From Nilaparvata lugens (taxonomy: Eukaryota; Arthropoda; Insecta; Hemiptera; Delphacidae), in contig NC_052507.1 in the NCBI RefSeq assembly GCF_014356525.2, forward strand, positions 55,437,347-55,501,346: 64,000 bases of DNA, in the 5' to 3' direction. Below, piece after piece: positions 12,601 through 21,384 of the stretch; within the stretch, counting starts at the first letter, position 1; each line of letters opens with the position of its first letter. A program made the translations under genes and the position numbers. The notes beneath the pieces were generated by a model. That model saw nothing but the letters and a program-made list of their open reading frames with translations. It was not told the DNA's origin and ran no database searches.

Positions 12601-15600
12601 GATAATGCGGCCATGTCACCGGCCCTGTCGCTGCGTAATGCACAAACGAAACGCGAGAAGTAATCAATATGATCGCGGGTCGGACGATTCCGGTTCGTGC
12701 GCAACGAACTACCCAAGCTCCCGCCGACATCAATGGAACACGTGGTAAGCTCGCGCTCTGATCTCGATCACTTCAATTATGGAATCCTTGTTCACGAACA
12801 CAGCGCGTAAGTCTGTACGCACTTTATTGTAATTGAGTTTTTGTGTTTTGTAGTTAATTGTGTTTGTTTATAGGTGACGTTGATGGGTCAGTGGAGGCAA
12901 TCCTTGATGTGTTGATGACCTACAAGAGTGATTTGTGTAAACTGGATGTGGCTCACTTTGATGTGGGCCAAGTCTCACTCTACGATGTTACAGTGGCCGA
13001 ACCTTTCAATGGTAATTTCATAAACTTCATCCTCTGGTTTTTGCTAGTTTAAACCTATATTGTTGGTAATCTATTTCTTCTCCCCACTGTAGAATATTAT
13101 ACACAATTTCCGAAAACTGTAGGAGTAAGTCTGAGGACGACAGTACAACATAGCAAAACGTTGTTACTTGTAGTAATCAATGAACACTTTTCACTACAAG
13201 TTTTCAAAAATTGTAAATCTTATTTAAATTATGGAATCATAATTATTATTGTTCGTGAGACTTTTGTTGATAGTGAGACAAAAAATGCTTAGCCGATACA
13301 GTGTTGTCGCTTTGAATATTTTTCAGATAGGTAAAATAATTTGAGATATACATACAGAGTGAGTCATATGTATGGGAACCCTTCAATAAGTTGGAGACTG
13401 TTGTAGATATAATACTGTAACTTTCAGGATAAGTTATTGGTCAAATACTCTACCTTTTGACGTTCAACTGAATTTTAACCCCTCATAAGGGGGTGACTTT
13501 GGGGTTTTAACTCGAATATTTCAAATGTAAACACCCATTGTGTGATACATCATTTCAAAGACTTTTTAAAACAAGAAAGATGACATCGATAAAAATGTTC
13601 TATGATACTTGTATAAAAAAATGGCGGCTGATCGAACTTATTTCGATTAACATTTATGTAAAAACTAAAACTACAATTAGCCGCCATTTTAGATAAAAGT
13701 GTCATAAAACATTTTTATTGATTTCATCTTTCTTGTTTTATAAAAGCCTTAAAAATGTTGTACCACACAATAGGTGTTAACATTTGAAATATTTTAGTTA
13801 CAACCCCTCATTTCTTAAAAATTTCTCATTTTTTAAAAAACTTCAATCAGCCGCTATTTTGGATACAAGTATCATAGAACATTTTTTTCGATGTCATCTT
13901 TCTTGATTCCAAAAGGCCTTCAATATTATGTACCACACAATGGGTGTTTACATTTAAAATATTCGAGTTACAACCCCCATCTTAACCCTCTTTATGAGGG
14001 GTTGAAATTCAGTTGTACGGCAAAAGGTAGAGTATTTGACCAATAACTAATCCTGTAAGTGACAGAGTTATATCCACAACAGTCTCCAATTTATTGAAGG
14101 GTTCCCATACATAATTATGACTCACTCTTTATATTATTAAACATTGTATATCAAATCAATAGTTTCTTACTATAGTTTAGCACTTGAATATCATCAAAAT
14201 ACTACTTTGAAATACGTGGGTGAACATGCGGATTCATGGGCTTGCATCTCTTGCATAAGAAAGTCAACTCAATTTCACCTAGTCTGGCAACACTGATGAT
14301 ATTCGATCGAATGAATGCTCAAGTGAACTTATTTTGTTCAGAGTTTAGCTTCAATAATGATTTATCACTTTATATCGACATGGCAGTCCAAATGCTACAG
14401 ACCAAACTTGATTTAAGCTGAATCTGAACTTGACTAATTATATTTTTTCTCATCATAACAATGCTAAGATATCACCCAATCACCAATGTGAAACCACTAA
14501 TCTGCATATTTATTTCTCAGGTATAATATACGCTTTCAATGTGGGAGTTCTTGATGATGCCAAAGCTTTAGCCGAAGAGAAGAACGTTCGAATACATTCG
14601 TTCAATGTTATCTACAGTCTGATTGATGATTTGAAAACTGAAATAAATAAAGTTTTGCCACCCATTGACGTTGAAAACATTTTAGGTTTGTATACCACGT
14701 TTTTTTCTTTTAAAAACATGAAAAACAACCATTTTTGATTGTAAGAATAGTTTTTTGTGTATGTTAGTCGTGATTATTTAAATATTGATTAATATCTGAT
14801 TATTTATTTGTTTTTCTTTATTAATTACTCTCTGATTTAATAATACCTTTGACACAGCTATATGGTCGAATTGAGTAGAATAAAAACTATGCAATCCACA
14901 ATGAAAAGTATAATAGAATAACAGGCTTGATCAATATGCTTCTGATTCTTATCGAAAAGAATTGAAATTGAAAAAATGAGGCTATTAAAAGCTATACCTT
15001 TAGGCTGTGAAACGACTTGAATTTGTATTTGGCTATCTCTGCATACTCTGCCTGGAAAAAGCTGTCAAATGTATTGATAACAATGTAATTATTAACCAGG
15101 TTCAATGCTGGTTGTAGTGGCTTTCAATCTTCAATTAGCTAATCACACACGTTGTGCTAAACCTATATTAAAATTGATCTCGAATGGTGCAACCCAGCAT
15201 CATACAGAATGGGTTACTCGCACGAGAATTCAATAATTAAATTAACCGCTGTAAAATAACGTTATTGGATCCGTTCATTTGTACAGCTGGACTTCATTTT
15301 AGGATTATCCACGCAATTCCTTGAAACTTTTTATAGACTATCTGCATAAGCTGTCTTGAAAAACATTTCCTATATCTACATTCATTTTAATCATATATCA
15401 AATAGTTATTATAATCTTTAAATTTGACGACTAATTCATTCTTCAATTTAATAATCTAACATTTCTGAAATATACATTTGATAGGTGAGGCTCGAGTGCA
15501 GCAACAGTTCATAATCACAGAAAACAGGAAGAAGGTTCCCGTAGCAGGCTGTCTTTGCTACACTGGTGAACTTAGGAAATCAGCTCTGTTCAAGGTTGTC

Positions 15601-16305
15601 AGGAACGACACAACTGTTCATGACGGTAAGCTATCATCAATCTATTCAATTTGATGCATTACATAAAATACTGCACTTTTGTAAAAGTGAGTTCTATACC
15701 TACGTTATCAGATTGATATTTCTCATTTTAGGTGGCCAATAACGGTACTTGAAACGTGCACATAAACATGTTTCATCTTGCATGTTTTGTCATCAACGAG
15801 AGGCTTCTAGCATAAAATAAACAACCAATAACAATAAATAAACCACTGGTAAATTACAATTTATAATGTTAAAAAAAAACATAATTTAACCTCAAAAAGA
15901 GCAACGAAGAAAAATTAAACAACAAGAAATCGGAGAAACAAGAACATAACCTCAATATATATTGCTCGAAGCCTTTCGCTGTGATGACACAACAATGTAT
16001 GACGTCATGTGTATCAGGCATGTTCTATCGTAAGTGGCCAACTTAATCTTTTTTTTTTAGAAAAATTAGAGTTGATTCTTAATAGATGAATACTTTCCAT
16101 TTCATTTTTAAGATTTCTCTTCCTCGTAATAGGTAAACTAGAGTCAATGCGTCACATGAAAGACGAAGTGGAAAAGATCAAAACGAACGTGGACTGCGGT
16201 CTGCGCTTTGCTGACACCAGCGTTATTGTGGAACCGGGTGACGTCATCATTTGCTACGAAAAAGAGAAGAAATCCCAGACCACCGACTGGGACCCAGGTT
16301 TCTAG
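959..16305 (+). CDS. MTIF2: Mitochondrial translation initiation factor IF-2, C-terminal part (partial, 7 exons)
   Basis: This is the 3' part of the nuclear gene for the mitochondrial IF-2 GTPase, which brings formylmethionyl-tRNA to the small mitoribosomal subunit in the matrix. Exons are 959-1169, 2821-2925, 10792-10918, 12874-13011, 14521-14685, 15485-15625 and 16133-16305; every junction has GT-AG ends and the phases agree, giving 352 codons and a TAG stop at 16303. The first exon encodes the beta-barrel domain II (QRGTLREGAVVVAGEAWARV). Exons 2 and 3 encode a charged helical linker. Exons 4 and 5 encode domain III, opening with the family signature GDVDGSVEAI. Exons 6 and 7 encode the C-terminal tRNA-binding domain (CYTGELRKSALFKVVRN; MKDEVEKIKTNVDCGLRF; EPGDVIICYE). 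The G domain and transit peptide lie upstream of the window. A polyadenylation signal AATAAA is at 16370-16375. Homology is from memory of the family, and I am confident. Confidence 0.93.
1198..1632 (+). mobile_element. Non-autonomous Helitron-like element, copy 1
   Basis: The element starts with TCTATACTATAATGAAGG and ends with GGTTACCTGCTAG. It sits exactly between an A and a T, the Helitron target rule. Just before the end is a hairpin: ACCC.TGC and GCA.GGGT around GGA. It is 435 bp and has no transposase, so it would depend on a Rep/helicase element elsewhere. Internal landmarks shared with the other copies are TACGG.ATAGGAAAT and GACGCATCATCACGTCT. Confidence 0.7.
1636..1859 (+). mobile_element. 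Non-autonomous Helitron-like element, copy 2 (diverged, adjoining copy 1)
   Basis: It begins directly after copy 1 and lacks a clean TC start. It shares CACGTACGGGATAGGAAAT and CATCATCACGTCT, and ends in CTCCTAG followed by T. The 3' hairpin is decayed. The head-to-tail arrangement suggests insertion at, or tandem copying from, the end of copy 1. Confidence 0.55.
2318..2713. mobile_element. MITE with ~22-bp terminal inverted repeats, copy 1
   Basis: The ends are TGGCCACTAACGGTAGGACA and the inverse of TGACTACTAATGGTAGAACA. The inside (CAACCAATAA.AATAAACCACTGGT; GTGATGACACAA.AATGTATGAC) matches 15733-16040, which sits in another intron of the same gene. No coding capacity. Confidence 0.6.
2821..2925 (+). 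CDS. MTIF2: MTIF2 exon b (helical linker)
   Basis: The exon has 35 codons in phase 0, between acceptor TTTCAG and donor ATG|GTAAGT. It encodes KRAKEVVEWREAQ and a Lys/Glu-rich helix, matching the linker that follows domain II in animal mitochondrial IF-2. Confidence 0.9.
2950..3842 (+). repeat. Dispersed repeat, family A, copy 1
   Basis: The left end has TCTGGTGTGGCTCACTCACA followed by ACTTTCCTTGC; the right end has AAGCAATACTTTCCTTAC and a self-complementary GTAATAGGGTAAGGAAAGTA. The same two ends, inverted, bound 32437-33645. Inside are AGCCGTTTTCGAGAAAATCG, a (CA)n run and GGGATCTTGAAACGTATAGA. It has no ORF of its own; the class (TIR element or long MITE) is not settled. Confidence 0.6.
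3617..3688 (+). repeat. (CA)n microsatellite
   Basis: A nearly pure CA run with two CAACAC interruptions, lying inside the family A repeat. Both overlapping reading frames across it are artefacts of the dinucleotide. Confidence 0.95.
3870..4200 (-). repeat. Possible LINE 3' UTR fragment
   Basis: On the minus strand this ends in GAATAAATAAATATATTT after an AT-rich, codon-free stretch, similar in style to the other LINE tails in the window. No protein homology is left, so the call rests on the tail alone. Confidence 0.3.
4312..5118 (-). repeat. 3' LTR of the LARD-like element
   Basis: 807 bp, TG..CA ends. The polypurine tract abuts its inner edge, which fixes the element's orientation. A 68-codon plus-strand frame (4625-4831) is repeated in both LTRs and is not considered a gene. 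Confidence 0.85.
5119..5134 (-). other. Polypurine tract of the LARD-like element
   Basis: The minus strand reads AAGAGGGGGGTATT directly before the TG of the 3' LTR, the expected place for plus-strand priming. Confidence 0.75.
5135..6169. other. Non-coding interior of the LARD-like element, 3' portion
   Basis: AT-rich, no credible ORF. Short imperfect duplications are visible: GTAGTGTTGGGCTGAT twice near 5690-5740, GCTGCAT.CCAAA.TC twice near 5747-5830, and GGATTAATTTAGGT twice near 5937-5970. Confidence 0.6.
6170..6770. repeat. Hexamer-based minisatellite (GGCATT/GGCGCA, 24-bp higher-order unit)
   Basis: The array is built of hexamers such as GGCATT, GGCGCA, GGCGTA and GATTTT. In its centre (6464-6660) they form a 24-bp unit (TTTTGGCATCAGCATTGGCG plus CAGA). 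Because units are multiples of 3, several frames stay open on both strands (repeats such as MPMPAPMPIA or ANANACANAN on the minus strand). These frames are not annotated as genes. Confidence 0.9.
6771..8501. other. Non-coding AT-rich interior of the LARD-like element
   Basis: No protein-coding signal. Local duplications occur, such as TTTGCATCTATGGCAATCAA twice (7576-7640) and TGGGTAAATAA.TTCCCTAAA twice (8042-8112). Nothing suggests pol remnants. Confidence 0.6.
8502..9377 (-). CDS. Coiled-coil Gag-like protein of the LARD-like element
   Basis: This is the only sizeable ORF of the element, beginning about 160 bp after the PBS, where gag is expected. The frame opens further upstream only through a GTG directly after an in-frame stop, so the ATG at 9377 (MNILSVQTSK) is the likely start, giving 291 residues. 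The N-terminal third is a tandem repeat: KLDQMFKNQNARFD occurs twice, separated by ELNAKFDKQNA, a clear coiled-coil pattern. A Lys/Glu/Asp-rich helical region follows. There is no CCHC zinc knuckle and no protease motif; the C-terminus looks cut short. Coiled-coil N-termini of this kind occur in some insect Gypsy Gag proteins, so a truncated Gag is the best guess. It may still be translated and help package the element's RNA. Confidence 0.55.
   Translation of the reverse strand: MNILSVQTSKMAYNMKNIKIDDELIAALTQLFDKQDAKLDQMFKNQNARFDELNAKFDKQNAKLDQMFKNQNARFDDMKQECTSIRLEQVSINLLLKSAHETLKDEDEDENKLKQDDSSVKLQDQLIQVSENVGLVTVVGKVNHSETVELSKEVGRELSSLKVNYHESNIATLKVRKTMNKVNDYMRQVSVEVRNNVNKMNVALSQVDEFNFQLRIEKVYAMHSQVNMTNFCRQNCLVETNEPMNKIMLLKKTKHKVTIDVLVFKGCFKLLIYKMMTMNHMMKGYSPTHND
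9519..9538 (-). other. Primer binding site of the LARD-like element
   Basis: The minus strand reads TGGTACGCCCTGTGGTGGGA one base inside the 5' LTR. TGG pairs with the CCA end of a tRNA. I could not assign the tRNA. Confidence 0.6.
9540..10347 (-). repeat. 5' LTR of the LARD-like element
   Basis: 808 bp, TG..CA ends, nearly identical to 4312-5118. It is the 5' LTR on the minus strand because the PBS lies at its inner edge. Confidence 0.85.
10469..10693 (+). mobile_element. Non-autonomous Helitron-like element, copy 3
   Basis: 225 bp; starts TCTATGATGTAATAAAGG and ends GGTTACCTGCTAG, between A and T. It has the family's internal blocks and 3' hairpin. It lies 120 bp from the LARD-like element in the same intron. 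Confidence 0.75.
10792..10918 (+). CDS. MTIF2: MTIF2 exon c (basic linker)
   Basis: The acceptor TTGCAG ends at 10791 and the donor AAAG|GTAAGT follows 10918; the exon ends in phase 1. It encodes a very basic segment (MLERRSAGYRTYRRRGL) leading to LTIIIKG, the first strand of domain III. The preceding intron is about 7.9 kb and holds a whole LTR element. Confidence 0.9.
11186..12363 (+). mobile_element. Solo LTR related to the Gypsy element at 50573-61004
   Basis: It begins TGTCACAAAGTGAAC and ends GGGTGAAACA, flanked by the 5-bp duplication GGTGT (11181-11185 and 12364-12368). Internal blocks match the LTRs of the Gypsy element: the GCAGGT..CGCAGTT..CAGATTGCG modules, the CCCCGACCCATACCC segment and TCGCAATTATTAGA near the end. 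There is no internal region, so it arose by LTR-LTR recombination. It is 1178 bp against 1.89 kb for the intact copy and belongs to a diverged subfamily. Confidence 0.82.
11835..11972. mobile_element. MITE nested in the solo LTR
   Basis: The ends are CCGGTTGCACAAAAGCAGG and the inverse of CCGGTTGCAAAAAAGCCGGG; the inverted similarity continues for some 30 bp (TTAAA..TCAATCCT against AGGATTAAAAATAA). It has no coding sequence and no match in the intact LTR at 50573, so it inserted later. Confidence 0.65.
12874..13011 (+). CDS. MTIF2: MTIF2 exon d (domain III start)
   Basis: The exon follows acceptor TTATAG and ends at AATG|GTAATT in phase 1. It encodes GDVDGSVEAILDVLMTYKS and VAHFDVGQVSLYDVTVAEPFN, the conserved start of IF-2 domain III. 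Confidence 0.93.
13357..14130. mobile_element. Foldback element with long inverted arms
   Basis: The left end GAGTGAGTCATATGTATGGG and right end (inverse of GAGTGAGTCATAATTATGTA) open inverted arms of roughly 280 bp. A block running from AGCCGCCATTTT through CATCTTTCTTG to TTACAACCCC is present once inverted on the left and twice on the right (13678-13805 and 13848-13978). It has no ORF. It lies in the MTIF2 intron between exons d and e. Confidence 0.75.
14521..14685 (+). CDS. MTIF2: MTIF2 exon e (domain III end)
   Basis: The exon lies between acceptor TTCTCAG and donor TTAG|GTTTGT, phase 1 to phase 1. It encodes GIIYAFNVGVLDDAKALAEE and VIYSLIDDLKTEINKVLPP, the end of domain III and the connecting helix. 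Confidence 0.93.
15485..15625 (+). CDS. MTIF2: MTIF2 exon f (C-terminal domain)
   Basis: The acceptor GATAG ends at 15484 and the donor GACG|GTAAGC follows 15625. It encodes GEARVQQQF and CLCYTGELRKSALFKVVRN, the first strands of the C-terminal barrel that holds the initiator tRNA. Confidence 0.92.
15733..16040. mobile_element. MITE with ~22-bp terminal inverted repeats, copy 2
   Basis: The ends are TGGCCAATAACGGTACTTGA and the inverse of TGGCCACTTACGATAGAACA; the interior matches 2318-2713 (CAACCAATAACAATAAATAA; GTGATGACACAACAATGTAT). It ends about 90 bp upstream of the last MTIF2 exon. Confidence 0.6.
16133..16305 (+). CDS. MTIF2: MTIF2 terminal exon g
   Basis: The acceptor AATAG ends at 16132. 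The exon encodes KLESMRHMKDEVEKIKTN, then VDCGLRFADTSVIVEPGDVI and a charged tail before TAG. It covers the SLKH..KDDV..V..G.ECG part of the IF-2 C-terminal domain. The short 3' UTR ends near AATAAA at 16370. Confidence 0.93.
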
Positions 16306-16419
16306 TGATTTATGAATTATTAATAATTAGGCTACTGTAGTATTAAATGCTCATTATTTTGTTATAAGCAATAAATCGTTTTCAAAACTAGTTCACAAAT
16401 GATTTTTTCCTCCACCTAC

Positions 16420-17150
16420 TGTCTAAAGTACTTACTTTACTCCCTGAAACCTAATACTAAAGTGTCACTTTTTTGCTCTCGGTAGTAAAAAACAGAAAAA
16501 CTCCCTAGGGAGTAAAAGTGACTCCATTTAAATAACATGGGGAGAATCTCTATTTTGAAACTTACATTGTAATAGGTTAGAAGGTCTAAGCTCAGATGAG
16601 AAAGCATAATAGAGGTGTCTGTCATTGAGCCAACTGAATTCAATACCACAACCAGAAATTTGATTAACTCATGAAATATATGTTTGTATGATAATTATTA
16701 TATTCTTAATATTAGTAGACGATAAAAATTTATACAATTTTTAAAATATTTTATTCTATTCAAAATACCAGCCAACAAATATTTTTGATCTGCAATCCAA
16801 ATCTGAACCGCGTGATCTGGAGTCAGCCATTTTTGGTAGCTGCTCAGCTGATATAATTGTTACAACTTTTGCCAATAGATAGCGCAATCGGCAGTGCCAA
16901 TCAGACGACCGGTTTTTAGGTTTTAGATTTAGGTTATGTTGTTGGGAATCATTGTCACCAATATGTAAGTTATTAGAATGATTTTATTTGCAGTTTATAT
17001 AAAAAAATGTAGATGGAGGAAAAATGTTGTGTACATCACGAGCGAAAAATACTTTTTCTCCCTCAGGAAAATAGCTGCCCTCGGCTTCGCCTCGGGCTTC
17101 AAACTTTTTCCCACAGGGAGAAAAAGTCGTACTTTTCACTCTAGATATAC
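16420..17150. repeat. Hairpin-rich repeat region
   Basis: There is a 14-bp palindrome ACTCCCTAGGGAGT at 16500-16513. An inverted pair, CTTTTTCTCCCTCAGGAAAA against TTTTCCCACAGGGAGAAAAAG (17050-17130), encloses a GC-rich stem CCCTCGGCTTCGCCTCGGG. It looks like a decayed inverted-repeat element; I see no gene. Confidence 0.4.
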
Positions 17151-19118
17151 AAATAACTATTTCATCCTTCTTCGATTTTTATGGTGGTAGGCCTAGACTC
17201 TACCTTACTTCAAATAATAATCATTTTATTAATTTGATCAATAGCCTTAGCTCATACTTATTGGTTGTACATTTACGTCAATTGAACCTTACTTCAAATA
17301 AGTATTCTTCCCGCTGATTATGCCCATATTTTGCGGTTATCAGTGAGATGTGTTGTGGGATGTTACAAATTTATAATAACATTCACCTGAAACTGTGCGC
17401 GTTTCTTATGAATAACATCAATGCTCCCCATTCGCCCAATACTGGCAGTTTGAAGTGAACCTCACATGTACTATAGCATCTATATGGGTTGTATTATAAT
17501 TTGTATAATGCATTTACGTGAGAGTGCAATAAAGAGAGGAATGATGCAAATAAAGATGAATATTTCTTGATCAATTACCGTACGAATTTCGATGTAGCCA
17601 ATTTCGATTGTTAATAATTATCATTAATCGAAAATCCAAATTAAAAGCTGTAAATCACCCCGAACACTTCTGCTACTGCAAATATTGACAAAAGGTAAAC
17701 AACTAGATGGAAATTCGATTGTTGTTCGTTACAGACATGCACACACAATTTTTAATGAAAGAGCAATCTGATTACACATTGCAGTGTGTAGCCTACCTAC
17801 ATTTTGTTGTATTTACATTTTCTACTTAGTTACATCAAACTCTTATTCAATATTGATAAAAAATTCAAATTGTTTAAATCATTACAATTCTCAAATATGG
17901 AAGAATAATACATTATTAATAGGCACCTACTTGTGAAAAACATGCCCTTGAAGCCACATATAGAAGTAGAATGTGCTGCATTATCAGTCAGTCAAACGAT
18001 GGATGTATTCAAGTATGGGTTTAATCCTTTGAAGTATTAGAAGGTCAATTGAAGAGTAAGCGGGGGGAAAAAATGTAGAAAAACAAAAAAATTTAGGATC
18101 ATCATTTTAAACTTGAAATCTATTCTCATAACAACACTATTGATAAATTCGCACTCATTCTAAAATTGTGCTGTATTATTCAATAGATCTATATTATTTT
18201 AAATACACTTGAATAAATATTATAATATTTATGGGCAACAATGCATAAACTCTAGAAATGCGTTTTGCGTGTTTCAACGACCAGACCAGCCTATTGGAGG
18301 TAAGTACTCAATCATTCATAGGTACTTCGTACTTACTTTCAGCTTAATATATAAATATTGCATGAAGAATGTTGATAGTGGAAAAGCCCGTTGTGAACAA
18401 AATGCAAAGGTTGTCTTCATACATGAAACAATTAACTTAGAATGTAGACTAGAACTAGAAATACTTAGTTAATAAATATTATTACGACCCTAGAAAACCT
18501 AAAAGCCATCTTATAGCATAATAGCTGCAGTTAGAGATTGCTATCACCCTTTCTCAAACTAAAAAAGCTTTCTCAATCTATATAATTATATACTAGACAC
18601 TCGTTCAATAAGTAATTGCTCTCAACAATTCACTACCGAATTGTTATTTCTCAGTGGCGACAATTTGCAAAATTATGAGTCTATATTCAGTGTAAATAAT
18701 TGCAGAGAGAAAACAAGATGATTTTTTGTTTTTGATTATTGTGAATAATTTTAGGCCTGCAAATAATGATGAGTCGATTTGGGTGATATTTTCATCAGCT
18801 GGAAATTGGATTGTAGAAAGTTGGGTTCTTTCTTGAAGGAGACCTCTTGGGGGAAGGTTGAATAAGTAATTGGAACAATGAGATCAGGATGCTGTACTAA
18901 AGCTATCGTGTCCATCTATTGAGAAGGTGAGATATTTTGCATTAAAATAATAAATTCTAAAATCACTTCCAAAGATTGAAATTTTCCATTATTTTTTAAA
19001 GATTCCGAATACTTCAAAATATCTTTTAAATGTAAATTAATCATCAACATTTTATTTAAATTGTAAAATAAAAGGATACTGTCCTCAGGCTTGGTTTCCA
19101 GGGCATTATTCTAATGGA
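17151..19118. other. Intergenic, no gene recognised
   Basis: AT-rich sequence between MTIF2 and the LINE fragment. A strong donor-like GAG|GTAAGTAC at 18300 follows a short open stretch, but no acceptor or homology supports an exon. Confidence 0.5.
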
Positions 19119-19119
19119 C

Positions 19120-20250
19120 CATTGAAATTGAAATTTATTCACAACACTGACATATTTTACAAATATTTTTACACTGCAGTTATTATAAAGAAACAGTATC
19201 ATGAAGGAAAAAAAAGAAAAGAACTTCAGTAGCTTAACAGCTGTGGTTGAAGTTCTACCCTATTGTTATTGTACATAATAATATGAACGAGACAGTCAAT
19301 TGATTTTCGTAACTAAAAAAAAAAAAAAAGTCTTTTTGCAATTTCACACAAACAGAATTAGAGCAATAGTAAAAAACCAAAAAGAAATAATAATAAAACC
19401 TGAAAAAACAAATAAAATATAATTTCCTGAATTACCTAAACATCTATACAATAATTATAAAACATAAAAAGAATAAATAAAAAATGAATAAATAAATAAA
19501 CCTCTGTCACCAGTCAAATTTTTAACAATTGAGTCTAAAACCAGTCAAATTGAGCATCAGTAAAGTAACAAATAAAGGCAAAAGTTAAATTTAGTCCAAA
19601 TTTTTAAAAATACTACAAGGAAATACTGAAGGAGAAAAATACTATTAATTCAATAAAACCGATTTACGTGGGGAAAAAATGAAGAAAGTCTAAGTAAAAT
19701 CAAAAACAGTGACAAGCGTCTTGGAAAGATGGGAAAAAAGAGCAACGAGAAATGTATGATATTCTAAAGAAAGGATTAGTTGGCCTCTAGAATATTTCCT
19801 CCTCAATGTCAATCCCACATATCCTTTCCTCAATTTCATTCCTGAGCTTTCTGCTACCGCTCATATTTTCTATGAATTTAGTCGGGATTAAATTTATCAG
19901 CCTCTGAGAGACGTAAGAAAATTGTCTTCTACTCACATTTAAGTCCATTCTATTTTGCTGAAATATGTCTCTAGTAGGGCGTAAGTTCAAGTTGGAACCG
20001 GTTACACGCTTATTAAATTTATGTTTATTGTTTTTTATGTAAAATATTAGGCTTTTTATGTAGAGCTGTCGAACGGTTAACACTTTAAAATCATTGAATA
20101 GATCACAGGTGGGATAACGTCTGGGCTTGCCTAGCATAGTTTCTAAATTATATATTTTTGAATTATGAATAGCTTTTTGAAATGTGTATCCAAAGCCCCA
20201 CCCCAAGCCCGTATACCATATTGTATAACTGATTGTGCATATTAGAAGTA
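19120..20250 (-). pseudogene. 3' end of a LINE reverse transcriptase, frameshifted (Jockey/CR1-like)
   Basis: On the minus strand, one frame near 20240-20200 reads IQYGIRAWGGALDT, the conserved block that follows the RT catalytic core in LINEs. The frame then shifts near 20165-20150. The next frame (to 19787) carries LGKPRRYPTCDLFNDFKVLT and VRQLYIKSLIFYIKNN, then SRRQFSYVSQRLINLIPTKF, the usual C-terminus of this protein class. A 600-bp 3' UTR follows and ends near 19122 in GAATAAATTTCAATTTCAAT, a short-repeat tail. The catalytic RT region is absent, so this is a 5'-truncated dead copy. Confidence 0.8.
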
Positions 20251-20566
20251 AATTAATTTTGTAATTTCCAAGTTATTCGTTTATTAGTAAGTAAGTTTAT
20301 TAGTTTATTGAAACTATAGATTTAATAAAGATTAAATGGTGCATTAGATTCAATAAATGACTTAGAAAATAAATTTCTCAACTCTAGAATTACTGGTAAC
20401 TCTTTCCAATGAAAGAATAAAGCTACATTTTACATAATAGATAGGCATTATATTTCTCACATAATAATAAAGTAATATGTTTATGGTGAAATGAAATAAT
20501 GAATTTCTTGAGTACTATCCCTAATAGGCTTACAGTATCTACAATTATTAACGTTTTCAGGAGGAT

Positions 20567-21384
20567 ATGGAAACTACTCTGCTGCTACGAAAGTTCATGA
20601 ACCTGGTCCACTATGACAGACCACTAAATTCTCTTCCCTTTATCACTATAATGATAATCGGCGCTCTGGGCTCAATCAACAGCGGTTTGGTCATCTTCCA
20701 CGAAAAACTCAGCCAGGAAAAACTGTTAACCGCTCTCAAAGAAAACCTACTACTCATCATCGTATTTTCCTGGATCGCTATTCGAGGTTTGAAGCCTTCA
20801 AAACCTTTAAAATTGGTGGAACTGATTGAAAGCGATTTTCTGGTTTCGGAAAATGAACTTAATGGCAGAGATGAAAAATGGAGGAGGCTGGAAAACTATT
20901 ACAACAATAAACGGGACGATATGAGAGGGATTTGTGAAGGGTTTTTGAAGATTATAATTATTATTTTCTTAGGGATATTAAGTAGAAACCTGGTGGTGCA
21001 ACTCACAGAAGATACAAACGATGAAACCCAAGACTGGCCTACCCCTTTTGTGTACTGGTGTCCGGAAGGGTATGATAACTACACGTTTTTTCTTCTGATC
21101 TATACCCTACATGCAATACTGTTATTAATCATGGGTATGGAAGGGTTTTGTCTGCAAGTATCAACATGCTTAGCCATTGAACGTGTGATTGCTGACTTTG
21201 AGACGATCAATATGCTATTGAGGGATATGGTGGATGATTTTCCTGATGATGAAGATTATGTTGATGATCAGAGTGTTGCAGATGAGAGTGATATACAAGT
21301 GTATAGAGGGGATAATTGCAGAGAAAAGCAAGACCTTAGAGGAGATATGGGCCGTATTGTGCGGTGTCATCAGAAACTCAACAG
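20567..21384 (+). CDS. Odorant receptor exon 1 (TM1-TM4)
   Basis: 272 codons plus two bases, ending ..HQKLNAG-type split codon at CAACAG|GTGGGC. The open frame runs on to 21409, but that extension (WAEKLKY) is intron; using the donor at 21385 joins exon 2 in frame and restores TM5. Confidence 0.85.

Noticed and set aside
12595..12740. GC-rich island in an MTIF2 intron with a short minus-strand frame
   Set aside because: No frame shows a recognisable protein in any of the three minus-strand readings; possibly old transposon debris.
18209..18472. Possible 5' coding exon of the odorant receptor ending at 18299
   Set aside because: The donor is good, but joining it to the receptor exon puts the receptor out of frame; at most it is a 5' UTR exon.
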